Below, piece by piece: positions 27,402 to 38,772 of a DNA stretch of 64,000 nucleotides. The DNA is from Hedera helix (taxonomy: Eukaryota; Streptophyta; Magnoliopsida; Apiales; Araliaceae). The translations under genes were made by a program, and so were the position numbers. Each line of letters begins with the position of its first letter. Positions within the stretch are counted from its first letter, which is position 1. A model generated the notes under the pieces. It saw only the letters and a program-made list of their open reading frames with translations, had not been told where the DNA came from and did no database searches. The stretch lies in the NCBI GenBank assembly GCA_947179155.2, contig OX359275.1, positions 36,390,808 to 36,454,807 on the forward strand. The letters are read 5' to 3'.

Positions 27402-27452
<51 letters not shown>

Positions 27453-29875
27453 CATTTAATCGTCATGCCACCTGCTATTTGTCCCTTAGCCCCTAGGGAC
27501 TTCACATTTCATTTTTGCTTATGAGAATCCACTTTAGTCTGATGGAAATGTCTTTCAAGCTATAGAGGAGTATATAGATATGACTCGTAAGGTCAACCCT
27601 GAAAACTTGAGGTTCAAAGTGTAAGATTTCTTATTTCTTCATCAAAAGCTGATTATTAATTATCAGCTTGCTCTCATCGGTCATTTCTGATTCTTTACTG
27701 AATTAAAAAAAGAAAAAGGAAAAGATCGTATCCTTTTCCTCTCCTCTCAAAAAATTTAATCTGTTGGGTTGAAAACTGCTCATGTGGTTTTGACCAATTC
27801 TTGGAGCATGCTTTATCATTGAAGAAAGAGTTCAGTGAAGTTTTTTTTTTCTTGATGTGATACGTAAATCTTATAATTTTTAGTACTTCTATGCATGTTT
27901 TAGTAAAACTTACCTGATTTTCTTAGATTAAAAAGTAGAGAAAGAAAACAGTTTTAATGTTTGGGCTGACGAGTACAGTTGTTCCGTTTCTACAGGCTGC
28001 AATGTCAAGTGATTTTGCAATAGCTCAGTTCCGGTTTCTTGAACGATTATTGTTGGTGCATGGCCATTGGTGCTACAGGCGGATTGCCATGATGGTACTT
28101 TGCCTCGTTTCATATATTTACTCATCTCACTGGGGTAAAAAGAGTTGTATTCCCCATCTTCATTTCTTGACTTAAAATAAAAATCAGTTACCCAAGTTCG
28201 TTGTTGTCTTTGACATCTTATTCATTTACTAATTTCTTGGAAACTTGTCTCTGTAAAAGATGGAAGTCACTGGAAACATAGCATTGAGATGACCAACTTC
28301 TTATATTTATAGTTCTGTTGTTGATAGAAAGAATCTGGTTGAAAACAACAGAAGATTTCTGCTAGGTTAAGGTTAGGTCCTAATAGAATTGTCTGCTAGT
28401 TGACATTAATTTTTAAATTTTCTGGTGAAATGCAGATATGCTACTTCTTTTACAAGAACATCACATTCGGGCTTACTCTATTTTGGTTTGAGGCCTATAC
28501 TTCTTTCTCTGGCCAGCCTGCTTATAATGATTGGTACATGTCATTCTACAATGTATTCTTCACTTCACTTCCAGTGATTGCTCTTGGTGTTTTCGATCAG
28601 GACGTTTCTGCTCGACTTTGCCTCAAGGTGCATACTTTTTATCCTTTTAATGACTTCATAATACCTTGGAAATTCGGAAAGACGTAGAAGATGGTAGAAA
28701 CAATGACTTCTTATAGAACATGATTAAAACTATTAGTAAACCTTTTGTAGATGATTAAGTTCCAACTGAATTGAGGTTATAAACTGAATAGTCTGATGTC
28801 CACTATGGACCTTGCGTCTTACACGACAGTAAAGTTCAAATGTCCTTAGATCGGAATGGTGCAGTGTACTAGTTCCCTCCAATCATAGAGAAAAGGACTC
28901 CTCACTGGTGGTACATACTACCTGTCTTCACTAATCACGATAGCGGGGGATATGCCTATTTGGAGTTTCCTGATTTTGAACAAAATAGCCAATGTTGGTT
29001 AATTACTGACGCACAGTATCACCCTATAGAACTCTCCAAATTCAGCAAACCTTAATGAACCGCACCCTCCCACAGCAATCTCCCCCCCCCCCCCCCCCAG
29101 GGAATCTCAAAATCATGCGGTAGAGTAATTACGTCAGAAATTTTTTAAAGGATAACATCTCTAGTAGGCTTTGATTTTGTGTTATAAAGGAGATGAGTTG
29201 ATGATACCTGTAGCATCATTTAGAGCGAAGATGAAATAATGAAGGCTCCTCTGTACAGTTTTGCTGGATATGATATTTTTTATTCCTGGGACTTTATCAT
29301 GCCTTGCAGGTTTAAAATCCTCTAAAAAATATGATAGTAGTTGATTTATCTCTATTTTATATTTACAGTATCCTCTGCTATATCAAGAGGGTGTGGAAAA
29401 CGTCCTCTTCAGTTGGCCTCGTATACTTGGCTGGACATTTAACGGAGTTATCAGTTCCATGATCATATTTTACTTCACCACCAGCTCCACCACGCTCCAA
29501 GCTTTCCGCAGAGATGGTCAGGTAGTCGACTATGAGGTTCTAGGGGTCACAATGTATACTTGTGTAGTATGGGTTGTGAATTGCCAAATGGCAATCTCCA
29601 TTAACTACTTCACTTGGATTCAACACTTTTTCATCTGGGGCAGCATTGCTTTCTGGTATACATTCTTAGTTATTTACGGTTCTCTGCCACCCACATTTTC
29701 TACAACAGCATACCGAGTTCTCGTCGAAGCCTGTGCTCTGAGTCCTTTCTTTTGGCTGGCCACCCTTCTTGTTGTGGTTTCTACGCTGCTGCCCTATTTT
29801 TTGTACAGGGCTTTTCAGACGCGGTTTCATCCAATGTACCATGACATAATTCAGATGACACGATCCGAAGATTAG
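18794..29875 (+). CDS. phospholipid-transporting P4-ATPase (flippase), ALA8-12 type, 11 exons
   Basis: A membrane flippase that uses ATP to move phospholipids to the cytosolic leaflet; family members work with ALIS/CDC50 beta subunits. Exons: 18794-19186, 21379-22730, 25633-25743, 25876-26152, 26357-26445, 26530-26638, 26710-26919, 27041-27166, 27996-28094, 28436-28627, 29369-29875, giving 1154 residues. Seen: the N-terminal ARRGIHFSK-like start and YNALSVLAPL (TM1-2), DGET (about 195-198), PISL in TM4, phosphorylation motif DKTGTLT with Asp426, KGAD, TGDKMETAIN, GDGANDV (about 864-870), and a hydrophobic C-terminal TM5-10 block. All exon joins keep frame. The stop is a TAG at 29873, about 28 codons short of the family's usual end (separate entry). 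Introns 1 and 2 are large (2.2 and 2.9 kb), and intron 2 is full of DNA transposons. Intron 3 contains a C homopolymer. The ALA8-12 assignment rests on recalled family consensus. Confidence 0.92.
22774..22865. mobile_element. small MITE with GAAAACTGATATTTTCAC ends
   Basis: The left arm GAAAACTGATATTTTCAC pairs with the right arm GTGGAAATATCAGTTTC; the body contains CCATGTGAGAGAGACCC. It sits between TATAAAAA repeats. Related sequences with TTGATATTTT arms occur near 30290, 43405, 46353 and 55821. In intron 2 of the P4-ATPase gene. Confidence 0.6.
23091..23386. mobile_element. foldback-type MITE with palindromic ends
   Basis: The ends are GGGGAATGATCC... and ...GGATCATGCCCC. Next to each end is the same 25-base palindrome, ATCCATAGCAA-ATA-GTTGCTATGGAT. 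Further in, a second inverted pair (TCCGCTGCTAATAGTAGCGGA and the reverse complement of TCTGCTACTATTAGTAGCGGA) adds a second stem. Flanks are TA-rich and a target duplication could not be fixed. Intron 2 of the P4-ATPase gene. Confidence 0.7.
23800..24814. mobile_element. non-autonomous hAT element, 1015 bp, carrying a gene fragment
   Basis: Terminal inverted repeats TAGGGGTGAGCA and TGCTCACCCCTA, flanked by a perfect 8-bp target duplication tgtatcag (23792-23799 and 24815-24822), the size typical of hAT. Subterminal zones at both ends are packed with CGGTTATTCGGTT-type inverted words (23820-23960 and 24668-24800). There is no transposase. The middle is less AT-rich and contains a CTCTCTCT leader-like tract and an EF-hand-like coding scrap. 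Inserted in intron 2 of the P4-ATPase gene. Confidence 0.88.
24171..24243 (+). pseudogene. EF-hand-like coding fragment captured inside the hAT element
   Basis: One frame reads SLYTEEQLKQLVRMFDQDRDG, ending in S and a stop. D-x-D-x-DG after a helix with LKQL..MFD fits the start of a calmodulin-like EF-hand (loop residues D, D and D at positions 1, 3 and 5). The frame stops right after the loop's first half, so no functional domain remains. Upstream CT-rich sequence may be part of the donor gene's leader. The match is to the general EF-hand pattern; the donor gene is not identified. Confidence 0.45.
25355..25578. mobile_element. Stowaway-like MITE, right end intact
   Basis: The right end ATGGAGGGAG is followed by TA, as in CTCCCTCCGT-type MITEs. 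The body shares words with the copy at 50163-50421 (TTTAGTCAATACAATGA, CATAAACTAT). It also has an internal duplication of AATTATAAGATTTATT...GTAATTGTTAATGAA at about 25466 and 25507. The left end is decayed. Confidence 0.55.
25823..25866. repeat. C homopolymer and GC-rich junk in P4-ATPase intron 3
   Basis: Thirteen Cs, an A, twelve Cs, then GGCGGGCCCGCCCCC, in an intron of only 132 bases. It is far out of line with the AT-rich surroundings. A second C run lies at 29082-29098 and a 35-base G run at 41652-41686. Confidence 0.9.
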
Positions 29876-29962
29876 GAGATATTGACTTCTGGTGAGTTGC
29901 CTGCACACGCCAAGGACGGAATGGTTCATTTGAAGGAGAGATTGAAACCGAGGGAGCCCTGA
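29876..29962 (+). other. in-frame continuation after the P4-ATPase stop codon
   Basis: After TAG (29873-29875) the same frame stays open for 28 codons and ends at TGA (29960-29962). It includes GELPAHAKDG and then HLKERLK. ALA8-12 proteins normally end with a GELPVQV...HL(R/K) type tail in this place. So this is the family's C-terminal tail cut off by one stop codon, or reached only by readthrough. Confidence 0.7.
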
Positions 29963-30159
29963 AGATGTAGTAGATAGGGATTTCTTTGATTTTCTGTACA
30001 GGCTAACATTCGAAACATAGGCGGTTCTTAGCCGAGTTTAAAAACAAAGTTTATGTTTCACTATGTAAAAATCCATACAGCAGCTGTGTTTCCAATGAAC
30101 CAACGCTTGTTTATATGGAGTATTTGATTATATATCTATGTTGTACGTTTTTATTATAT

Positions 30160-30545
30160 ACACTCTCGGTTTCAAAATATAGTATTTAATTTAATTTTTT
30201 TATTTTTAAATTCAAAATTAAAGTAATATATTTAGAATTTGATAATAATAAATCTTGCAATTAGCAGTAATGTTTAGATAATTTTTTTTAAAGAAATTGA
30301 TATTTTTACAAATAAAAATGTTAATTTCAAATTTTTTTTCTTCATATGAATGATAAATGAGTTTTACACTCATGTGAGAGACACTTACAAAAATATCAAA
30401 TTTTATTTGTGAAAATATCGATTCCCTTTTTAATACTTATATCGATTGAATTAAATAAAATCATAAGATAAAATTTAAATATAAAAATATTTAAAATTAA
30501 CATTTAAAAAATAAAAAAATTAATCATACATTTTCAAACTTCGAC
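30160..30545. mobile_element. MITE-like sequence with a nested second MITE
   Basis: Starts ACTCTCGGTTTCAAAATATA and ends TTTTCAAACTTCGACATGT, resembling decayed CTCCNTCCGTTTC ends. Inside, about 30290-30435 carries the other MITE family's features: AAATTGATATTTTTAC, ACTCATGTGAGAGACAC and GTGAAAATATCGATTC. It lies just past the P4-ATPase 3' end. Confidence 0.4.
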
Positions 30546-30645
30546 ATGTAGTAGTTATTTCTAATATTTCGAGTGAATTGTAACAGTTCTGTAATAAGCC
30601 CTGTTTATAAGCTAGTCAATGGAATCGTGTATAGTTAAGGAATAT

Positions 30646-32635
30646 TGCTAGCTACTCAATAGGTTGATACTGACTTGACATATCGGACGGCGAGACACAA
30701 TATTAAGCCTACATTATGATTGTTCAAGCTCACTGAATATTTATTGGTGACATTTAGGATATTTTTTTTTAATGTCGACTATAGGGTATGGATGGTCCAT
30801 GAAGTCTACCCACGTCATGGGCAGACTGTCATGATTAATACGTGCGGGGTATTGGGGCATTATTAACATCCCCTAACAACAATACTAGCATACAAATTGG
30901 TGATTTGGATTGATTAAAGATAATCATTAGGTTGACATTGAATGTGGAAAAGATACGGGCTGAGTGTGCACAATGACAGGCATGCCTTGCACATATAGGT
31001 AGGTTTTGAAGGCAAAATTGTGGGCTTAGTTGTGTTGAGACGGTGTAACGTTTGATGACAATAAAGAAGATCAAAACTTGTGGGGCAAAAGCTTGACAAA
31101 AATTAGGGCATGGCATAAGTCACGGCCTAGCATATCAATTCATGGTAGGGGTAAGCATAGTGCAGTTTGAAGCCCAAATCGCATATGAAATCGCTTAGAT
31201 GCGATTTGGCAAATCCAAACCCGCACATAAAATCGTTTGTGACTGGTGCGATGCGGTTTTGAAACGTGCAGTGCGATTTTATTTTGGTACGGTTTCGATT
31301 TCAAAACTAATTGAACATATATATACAAAAAATTTACATGCAGACACTAACTATTAAAAAATCAAAATTACAACTACTATGAATTTTTATGTGGTATTTT
31401 CAGACAAGTGCAAAGGGATTTAACGGAGAGCCTGAGATTGAAGTGACAATCTAAATGAATGATAAACACAAGATTTTCAAAACCAATTGAAAGTACTTTT
31501 GGCTATGTAATTTTAAAAAGAGACTAAAACTAAAACGACGTCGTTTTGATCATTATTGGTGTGGTACAGTGAATCGCAAAAACCAAAGGGCAGATGCAAA
31601 TTTTTTACCTTCTTAAAACCGCTATATACGCTGGAACCGTTGGTGCCATTTTATTGGTGCGGTTTGGTCGATTTTTGATGCGATTTTGGGGTTAATTTTG
31701 ATTTTTTGCTCACCCTAATGCATGGTATGACTTGGTGCCCAGCGTGCACAATAGTTGGGACACATGAACAAAACATGTGGCAAACTTGAGCGTTGGGTAG
31801 TGTATGATAATAAAAGACATAAAGGTTGGGCTTGGTGTAATAGTTGAGCGTATGAGTAAAGTAACGTGGTAGGCTTAGAGCATCATGGGTTGAGCATAGT
31901 GCACGGATAAATTGGACATTAGATTTTAGTGTGTGGCATGGGCTTGGTGCTCATGGCACACATGCAGTTGGGCTTGGGCAGCGTTGAGCGCTAGACATCA
32001 TTGGGCCACGTTGGACAGCAACGCGTTGTTGGGCTGGCCAAGTACAATGTTGGCAGACAACAAGGTTCGCATGCAAAATAGTGCAGAGGCACTTATTTGA
32101 GATATTATGTTGTAGGGAAATTGGTTGGTAATAAAAAATATAGCAGTTATGCATGCCTTGGAGCAATTGGCAGTAGTTATGCGCAGTTTCTATCTAGGAC
32201 AGATGACACAATTGTTAGGCGTTGTAGAATAAATGTAATTGGCTAGTTTTTGAATGTCTGATCCTAAGTAGTTGGGCTATAACTGTTAGGATGTTTTTAA
32301 ATAGACAAACAATGATGGTTACAAATATGGATTGTATTTTGTAAGCCTTAGGCAAAACTCCTTATATTGATTGGTTCAATAAAGGTTGGGTTGGTCGCAT
32401 AAATCTATGTTATTTAAATGCTTGTATTTATAATTCAGCAAACATATGTATATGTGCTGGTGTGTTTGATTAAAATAATGTGTGTATTACATTAGAAATA
32501 ATATGCGCATGTGTGTACAGGTGCTGACAAAATAGTGTATTATTGTGTTGTGCGTGGGTTAGTTGACTAGTTTTGGGTGACAAACCAGGCCATCACAAGG
32601 TAAAAAAAATTGGTGTAGATTTTAGCCCTGTGATA
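30646..32635 (+). repeat. 5' LTR (interrupted by a hAT element)
   Basis: Starts TGCTAGCTACTCAATAGG and ends CCTGTGATA; its counterpart starts near 33936 and ends CATGTGACA at 35310. The two copies align along their length apart from the insertion at 31146-31717. Confidence 0.8.
31146..31717. mobile_element. non-autonomous hAT element, 572 bp, inside the 5' LTR
   Basis: Ends TAGGGGTAAGCA and TTTGCTCACCCTA, flanked by 8-base repeats attcatgg (31138-31145) and atgcatgg (31718-31725), 7 of 8 matching. The 3' LTR has the uninterrupted site (AGTACATGGCATAGG near 34420). Subterminal words are GCGATTT, GCGGTTTT and AACCGC. There is no transposase. The ends match the hAT element at 23800-24814 but the interior differs. 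Confidence 0.85.
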
Positions 32636-32637
32636 AT

Positions 32638-32650
32638 TGGTATTATAGTG
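32638..32650 (+). other. primer-binding site
   Basis: TGGTATTATAGTG, just after the 5' LTR, resembles TGGTATCAGAGC, the initiator tRNA-Met complement used by many plant LTR retrotransposons, with some mismatches. Confidence 0.65.
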
Positions 32651-32742
32651 TGGTTTTAAGGAGGGAAATCATTTGGGAAACGTTGTTGCTGGTACTTGGT
32701 ACGTTAATTTGTGGGCTAATTGTTGCAAAAAACTGTGAGTAG

Positions 32743-33830
32743 ATGGCGAATGCAAATTGGAAGGTTGATTTGCAAGAGCGTGTGCAGCGGTTGAAAACAT
32801 TTATTAGCGAGACACTTTTGGGAAAATTGACTCGTTGGCTAATCAGATCATGACATTAAGTGCTGAATTGCAGAACGTGCAAGGTCAAGTTAGGGAATGT
32901 GACCAAACAACGAAATAAAGAATTGATAGACATTAGAAGTGGATAGTTTGGTAGCCCTTTGGAAGAAGTTGAACGCGGGTTTCCAACGAATTGATGGAGA
33001 AATTACTCTCATTAAGTGGGTTATGTTGCAAACCAGTGGGATGGACTCTACGGTGGTGCAGCAAAAAAAAATAAATTCCAGAACCAAAAGCCTATGAAGG
33101 GGACTGTAGTGCCACATAATTGAAGAATTTTTTATTGGGGCATGGAGCAGTATTTTAAAACTACCCATATTCGGGAGGCTGAAATGGTTGATATCATAAG
33201 CATGTATTTGACTGATGATACCAAGTTACCGCGTACAAGGGTTGGTGACGAGACCTGTGTTGTGTGAGATTATGTAAAAAAAATTACATCATTGTTACTG
33301 GATATCAAGGGAATGTCTGAGGAGGACAAGGTATTCAATTTTATTGCTGGTTTATAGTCTTAGGCGCAGGCAAAATTGCGACATCAAGGTGTAAAGGATT
33401 TTCAGTCAGTGGTGACTATGACAGAGAGTCTTGTAAACATGCAGTTTGACAAGGCTAATCATGGGGAAAACAAGTTCAAGAAGGCAGACAAGGGTCGTGC
33501 AATTGAAAATCTTGGCGAAAGCCAGTATAAGGGCAAACAAGTTCCTCACAGTGGGTAGAAAAATAAGGGACAGTCCAAGGCAGGTGACATATGTTTTTTT
33601 TTGTAGTAGGCCACATTTTGCACAATATTGCCCTAAGAAACTAAAATTGACAATGTTGGTGGGTGAAGAAGATCGTGAATGGTCTGATTTGGGTGTAAAT
33701 GCAAGACTCGAAATGATAAGGATGGACGGTATATATGTGTTAAACCTGCATGTGACAAAAATTAAAATTCTTATGGTTGATGTTATTCATGTTACAGGGA
33801 GACGCTAGGTTCAACATGTAAAAAGAAAGG
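32743..33830 (+). pseudogene. decayed gag of the LTR retrotransposon
   Basis: Begins at ATG 32743 with MANANWKVDLQERVQRLK. Later frames give a capsid-like block (YFKTTHIREAEMVDIISMYL, near 33145-33215), SEEDKVFNFIAGL, and a zinc-knuckle-like CSRPHFAQYC near 33607-33635 whose first cysteine pair is broken by a T-run length change. Stops and frame changes are scattered through it. The pattern is that of plant Ty3/gypsy gag proteins. Downstream VNARLEMIRMDG is the usual region before protease, but no protease motif follows. Confidence 0.75.
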
Positions 33831-33920
33831 CATTAGAAGGATCAGACGACTTTGAAATTCTCATTTGTTCAACAAACGAAAAGGTTGGTCAGAAGGTATT
33901 CGACAAGGGCGTCGAATTCT

Positions 33921-35310
33921 TCAAAGGGAGGTGGTTCGTTAGGCCCTTAATGGGTTGACACTAGCTTGACATGCAAGGCGACGATTCAGTGTGTCAAGAC
34001 TACATTATGATTGTTTAAGCACACTGAATATTTGTTGGAGACACTTAAAATATTTTTTTAATGTCTATATAGGGGATCGAGTTAGTCTGTGAAGTCCATC
34101 CAGACCATGGACATGTTATTATAGCCAATGCGTGCAGCGTATCGGGGCATTATTGGCATCCTCTAACCACAATACTAGCATAAGGATTGTTGGCTTGAAT
34201 TGATCAAAAATTATCGAGTCAACATTGAATATGGCCAAGAGGCGTGTATGCGCAGTGGCACACATGCCTTGCACATATGGGCAGGCTTTGAAGACAAAGT
34301 TTTGGGCTTAATTGTGCTGAGATAGTGCTGCATTCAGTGGCAACAAGGAAGACCAAGACTTGTGGGGCAAAGGCTTGACAACGGTTGAGGCATGGTATAG
34401 GTAGTGCCTAGCATGTTAGTACATGGCATAGGTTGGTGCCCAGTGTGTACAATAGTTAGGACGTATGAACAGAACATGTAGCAAGCTTGAATGTTGAGCA
34501 GCGTGTGACAGCATGGGACATCAAGGTTGGGCTTGGTGTAATAGTTGAGCATATGAGCAAAGCCATGTGGCAAGCTTAGAGCGTCATAGGTTGGGCATGT
34601 TGCGTGCATAAATTGGACATAAGATTTCAGTGTGTGGTACGGACTTGGTGCTCAACACGTACATTCAGTTAGGCTTGGGTTGCGCTGGGTGCTGGGATGC
34701 ACTTGGCGCCAGGTAGTGATGTGCTGCGTTGGGTAGCAACCTACTGTTGGGATGACCCAATACAATTGTCGGTAGACAACAAGGTTAATTGTTGTGAAAA
34801 ATAGTGTGGGGACACTTATTTGGGATGTGAAATTGCAAAAAAAAATTAGTTCGCAATCAGAAACATAGTAGTTATGCTTGTCTTGGAGCAGTTGGCAGCA
34901 GTTATGGGTAGTTTCTGTCTAGAATAGATGGCATAATTGTTGGGGATTGCCGGATAAATGTAACTGGCTAAAGTTTGAATTTCTGGTCCTAAGTAGTTGG
35001 GCTGTAACTGCTAGGACGTTTTCAAATAATCAGCCAATGATGGCTGCAGGTATGGATTATATTTTGTAAGCCTTCGGTAAAACTTCTTGTATTGATTGGT
35101 TCAATAAAGGTTGAGTTGGTCCCGTAAATCTGTGTGTTGTTTAAATGCTTGCATTCAGCAAACATATGCATCAGAAATAATATGCGTGTGTACAGGTGCT
35201 GTCAAAGTATTGCATTACTGTGTTGTGCGTAATTTGGTTGGGTAATTTTTGGTGATAAACCAAATCATCACAGCACAAAAAAAATTGGTCTAGATTTTAT
35301 CCATGTGACA
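33921..35310 (+). repeat. polypurine tract and 3' LTR
   Basis: The purine tract TCAAAGGGAGGTGG (33921-33934) is followed by TTCGTTAGGCCC, the likely 3' LTR start. The LTR ends CATGTGACA at 35310. It carries no hAT insertion and so preserves the empty site for the element in the 5' LTR. Confidence 0.75.
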
Positions 35311-36668
35311 AGCACCCTCGTGCAAAACAAAAGAATTAGCTAAAGAAAATATATAAAGGTCCCAAGAATGAACAAGAGGTTTAAAAGCAACTTGAACTTG
35401 AAATTTAAAATTTATGTATATTTAATTAACACCATAGTTGAAAACTTGAAATGATGTGAAAAAAATAATTATATTTTCATAATAAAGTTTTTGGTTAGGA
35501 GAAATACCTGAAACTTTTAACCTTTTTAACTAAATTTGTGTATTAGCCTGAATATCTATGGAGATATTTTCATATGTTTTACGTACTTTATCATTTTATT
35601 TGAGGACAATATAAACTATTTCATCCAAAAAGTGTATCGATCTTGATAGAGAGTTGGTTCATATCTATTACAGTTCTCCCCAATTTTCACCAATTAATTC
35701 TATATAACCATTATATTTTTGTTATTAAAGATCCAAATATATCAATGGTAAGACCACAATGACATTATGTAAGAAATTAGATTAATCATTAGAAAAACAT
35801 TTGCAATTAAAATTTAATAACGATTCTCAACCATTTAAATTTTTAATAAAACTGCACATATTTATCGAATGGCAAAGTAATATTTGATTACTTTAATTAA
35901 ATTTAGGTGTATTAATGAAACTCAATAAGATAAACCAAGTGACTATTGTCGATTTCATTCATAATTCAAAAAAAATTATTAGAATCGAATTGAAGATAAT
36001 TGGAGAGAAAAGTAATGAGAAGGATCCATCTTAGCTCCTCTTGATAGGTGGAGACTGGAGACAAATTTTTGGACATCTAAATAAAGAAAGATGTCCATAT
36101 AATGCTGGTCCTAATCTTGCAAATTAGATGTATAATTAATAAAAATTATTGGTAATTAAGTGCAACCATTTATATTGTATATATGAAAAGGTTGGAGGAG
36201 TACATTGCTGATTTTGTTATTAGACCTAGAAAATTCAACTAACATCATAGCACTTGAAAAAAATATTCTAATTGAATCGCTATTAGAAGATCACTTCTGG
36301 CTATATTTGTTCAACAACCCTCGAGTTAGAAGGTCAACATCGATCAAGGTAGTAGTAAGGTTCAATGTTTTACCCATACAACTGATATATCAATCTTTGT
36401 TAAACTTCATTTTCAATTTACATAATACTCTTCGTTTCAAAATATAAGTGTCATTTTAATTTTTAAAGATAATAAAAAATATTTTAAATTTAAAATTGAT
36501 ATAATTTTAGGGTGCTGGCGCAAATGTTTATTCCGAGGGTACAGTACTGGTACATATATTATAATAACAGCATAATACAACAATTGCTATCGTACGCTTC
36601 TTCGATTACTAGAATAAAAACCATGAGGCTGATCCGCTGATACATTATATACAATGAACTTATTACTC

Positions 36669-36708
<40 letters not shown>

Positions 36709-37595
36709 GGGATTGTATTCGTTGTACTTCTAGAACGTGAATGATTTGTTTTTATTTTTTGTTATAAACTAACTTGTTCTTCTAGATCATCAACATTAAT
36801 TACAAATATGTTTTCCCGATATAGCTAGCTAGGTTCTTGAACCTCATGGTAAATATGTTTTCTTTTCAGCAGCCTGTAGTCAGCAATGAAGTTGGAAATT
36901 TTTTCCGGAGAGCCGGCCGGGACATAATAACATAAACAAATTATAAAACTGTCTCTTAATGTTTACAATTAAATATAATATGAACATTGAACACTAATAT
37001 TTTGAATCGTTTGGTGCAGTTTCAGTTCTAAAATTAATTGAAATAATTAAATTTTATGCAATTTAAATTAACAATTTAGCATCACACAATATTAAATATT
37101 ACTTTGATAATACACAATTTTACTTATAATATTTTGTCTAAAAAAAAGCAAAATAGAACCTAAAAACATGAATAATGATTTATCCTTATATATGAAAATT
37201 CTAAATAGAGATAATTATAATTTGGGATAATTCTAAATATTTGTACTTCTTGATATGTTTTATTTAGCAGTGCATGGTGCGATGTGGTTTTGCTCAGAAA
37301 CCAAATCCAAACTGTATTTGCGGTTTTTCAACCACCTAAAACCGCCACATACACCGAAACCGTTGGTGAATTTTAATTGGTGCAGTTTGTGTGATTTTTA
37401 GTACGGTTTCGAAAATAATTCGATTTCTTGTTCACCTCTAACGTGCCATGTAGCTTCGTCCTTGCGTGCAGTGCAGGGATGATTAACCAACGTATTCCAT
37501 CTTGTGTTTTGTACTTGTCATGGAATGAGCCTACAACAGTGGATTATGTTATCCCATCTGAAAATTTTATCATCTCCTTTGATAATTAATTAATT

Positions 37596-37629
<34 letters not shown>

Positions 37630-38772
37630 ACAATTCACCGCATAATTTCACTCCACTTATTCAGTAGCAAAGACGACGACCACACCTTCATGAGAAACTA
37701 AAAAATTAGTAAACTGGAGCTACGTACCCTGCCCAAGTATTCAAGCATTAGACTAGCCATGAATAGGGCTGACAATCTAATTAAATAATTATCCAGTTAA
37801 CTAATATTAATTAAAATTAAATAAATTAGTTAATTGTTTTTATTTATTTAATTAAACTAGCCCATGAATAGGTCGGATTTACTAAATGATCAGTAGTTCT
37901 ACATCAGTCCGCAAAAAACAAAAAACATGCGACTAGACGTGCACACGAGCATATACTAAAAGGCAATTTCCACGTGTGTACTCGGCATGAATTTCGGTAG
38001 ATTTTTTAATTTACGGCACTTAATTTGAAGCCATTAATTGTTTGCATCATAAATCAACTTAGTAATTGTTGCTACCCCATTTTAATTCTCTCACTTAAGT
38101 GGGATTGGAATTTTTGAGAGTGTTGACTTGGTTTTTCAATTTGAATGTGATTATTTGTATTTTGTACAGTGTTTTTACATGTAATTTCCTCAATTTAAAC
38201 CAATTCATCTAGAATATTAGGAGAGCACATCATTTTATTCTTATGCAATTATATTTAGTTCCGCTACAACTTATAAGTTAATCAAATTAACTTATAAATT
38301 ATTTTTTACTATTTAAATATTTGTCTATGATTTATTTTTTTAATTTATAAATTAATTTATAAGTAATTTTTGTAAAATAATAAATTTTTACTTCTCAAAA
38401 AATTATTTATAAATTAATTTAAAATAAATAAATTTAATAAAATATATAATTTTTTATTTTTTTTAACTTAATAGTCCATCTTTACATCTTATTTTAATTT
38501 ATAAGTTACTTATCCAAACATATGGTTCTTCTCTGACGGTTACTGTTTTTTGGTGTTAATGGTCCCTCTGGTTAAGGTTCAATCTATGGCTCCATGGTCA
38601 AAAACATGGGGATGCCCTTGCTTTAATATCCACTTCTATAAGTGGACCTTCACCTTTGATGCATGACAGTCTCTGGTGGTCTAATGGACCCTTCCGAATC
38701 TTTTTATTTAATTTTATATTCTATGGTTACAAAGCATTTAAAAAGGTAGATAATGACATAAAAATGACCAAT
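35311..38772. other. AT-rich intergenic region between retrotransposon and CACTA element
   Basis: No gene seen. It contains a half MITE-like sequence near 36428 (CTCTTCGTTTCAAAATATAAGTG), a GT/AT microsatellite at 36672-36709, an AT/AC microsatellite at 37596-37629 and a hAT remnant (separate entry). An open frame at 36205-36447 has no recognisable family. Confidence 0.6.
36990..37442. mobile_element. truncated hAT-like remnant
   Basis: Shares words with the element at 31146-31717: GGTGCAGTTTCAGTTCTAAA, AACCGCCACATACACCGAAACC, GGTGCAGTTTGTGTGATTTTTA, and a right end TTGTTCACCTCTAA. The left terminus is not identifiable, and other AT-rich sequence separates the two similar blocks. Confidence 0.55.

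Larger units (their letters stand above)
30646..35310 (+). mobile_element. non-autonomous gag-only LTR retrotransposon
   Basis: Two related LTRs (5' 30646-32635, 3' 33936-35310) flank an internal region of about 1.3 kb. After subtracting a 572-bp hAT insertion the LTRs are about 1.4 kb each. They share many blocks, for example CTACATTATGATTGTT, GCATTATTGGCATCC versus GCATTATTAACATCC, and GTGTGTACAGGTGCTG. The internal region has a primer-binding site, a decayed gag and a purine tract, but no protease, reverse transcriptase or integrase. LTR divergence and multiple stops point to an old insertion. No target duplication is visible. Confidence 0.85.

Noticed and set aside
31951..32166. Frames within the LTRs, also at 30835-31116 and 34334-34609
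   Set aside because: They lie in LTR sequence, are not shared in frame between the two LTRs and match no family.
36205..36447. 80-codon plus-strand frame
   Set aside because: AT-rich intergenic frame with no domain, splice partner or promoter evidence.
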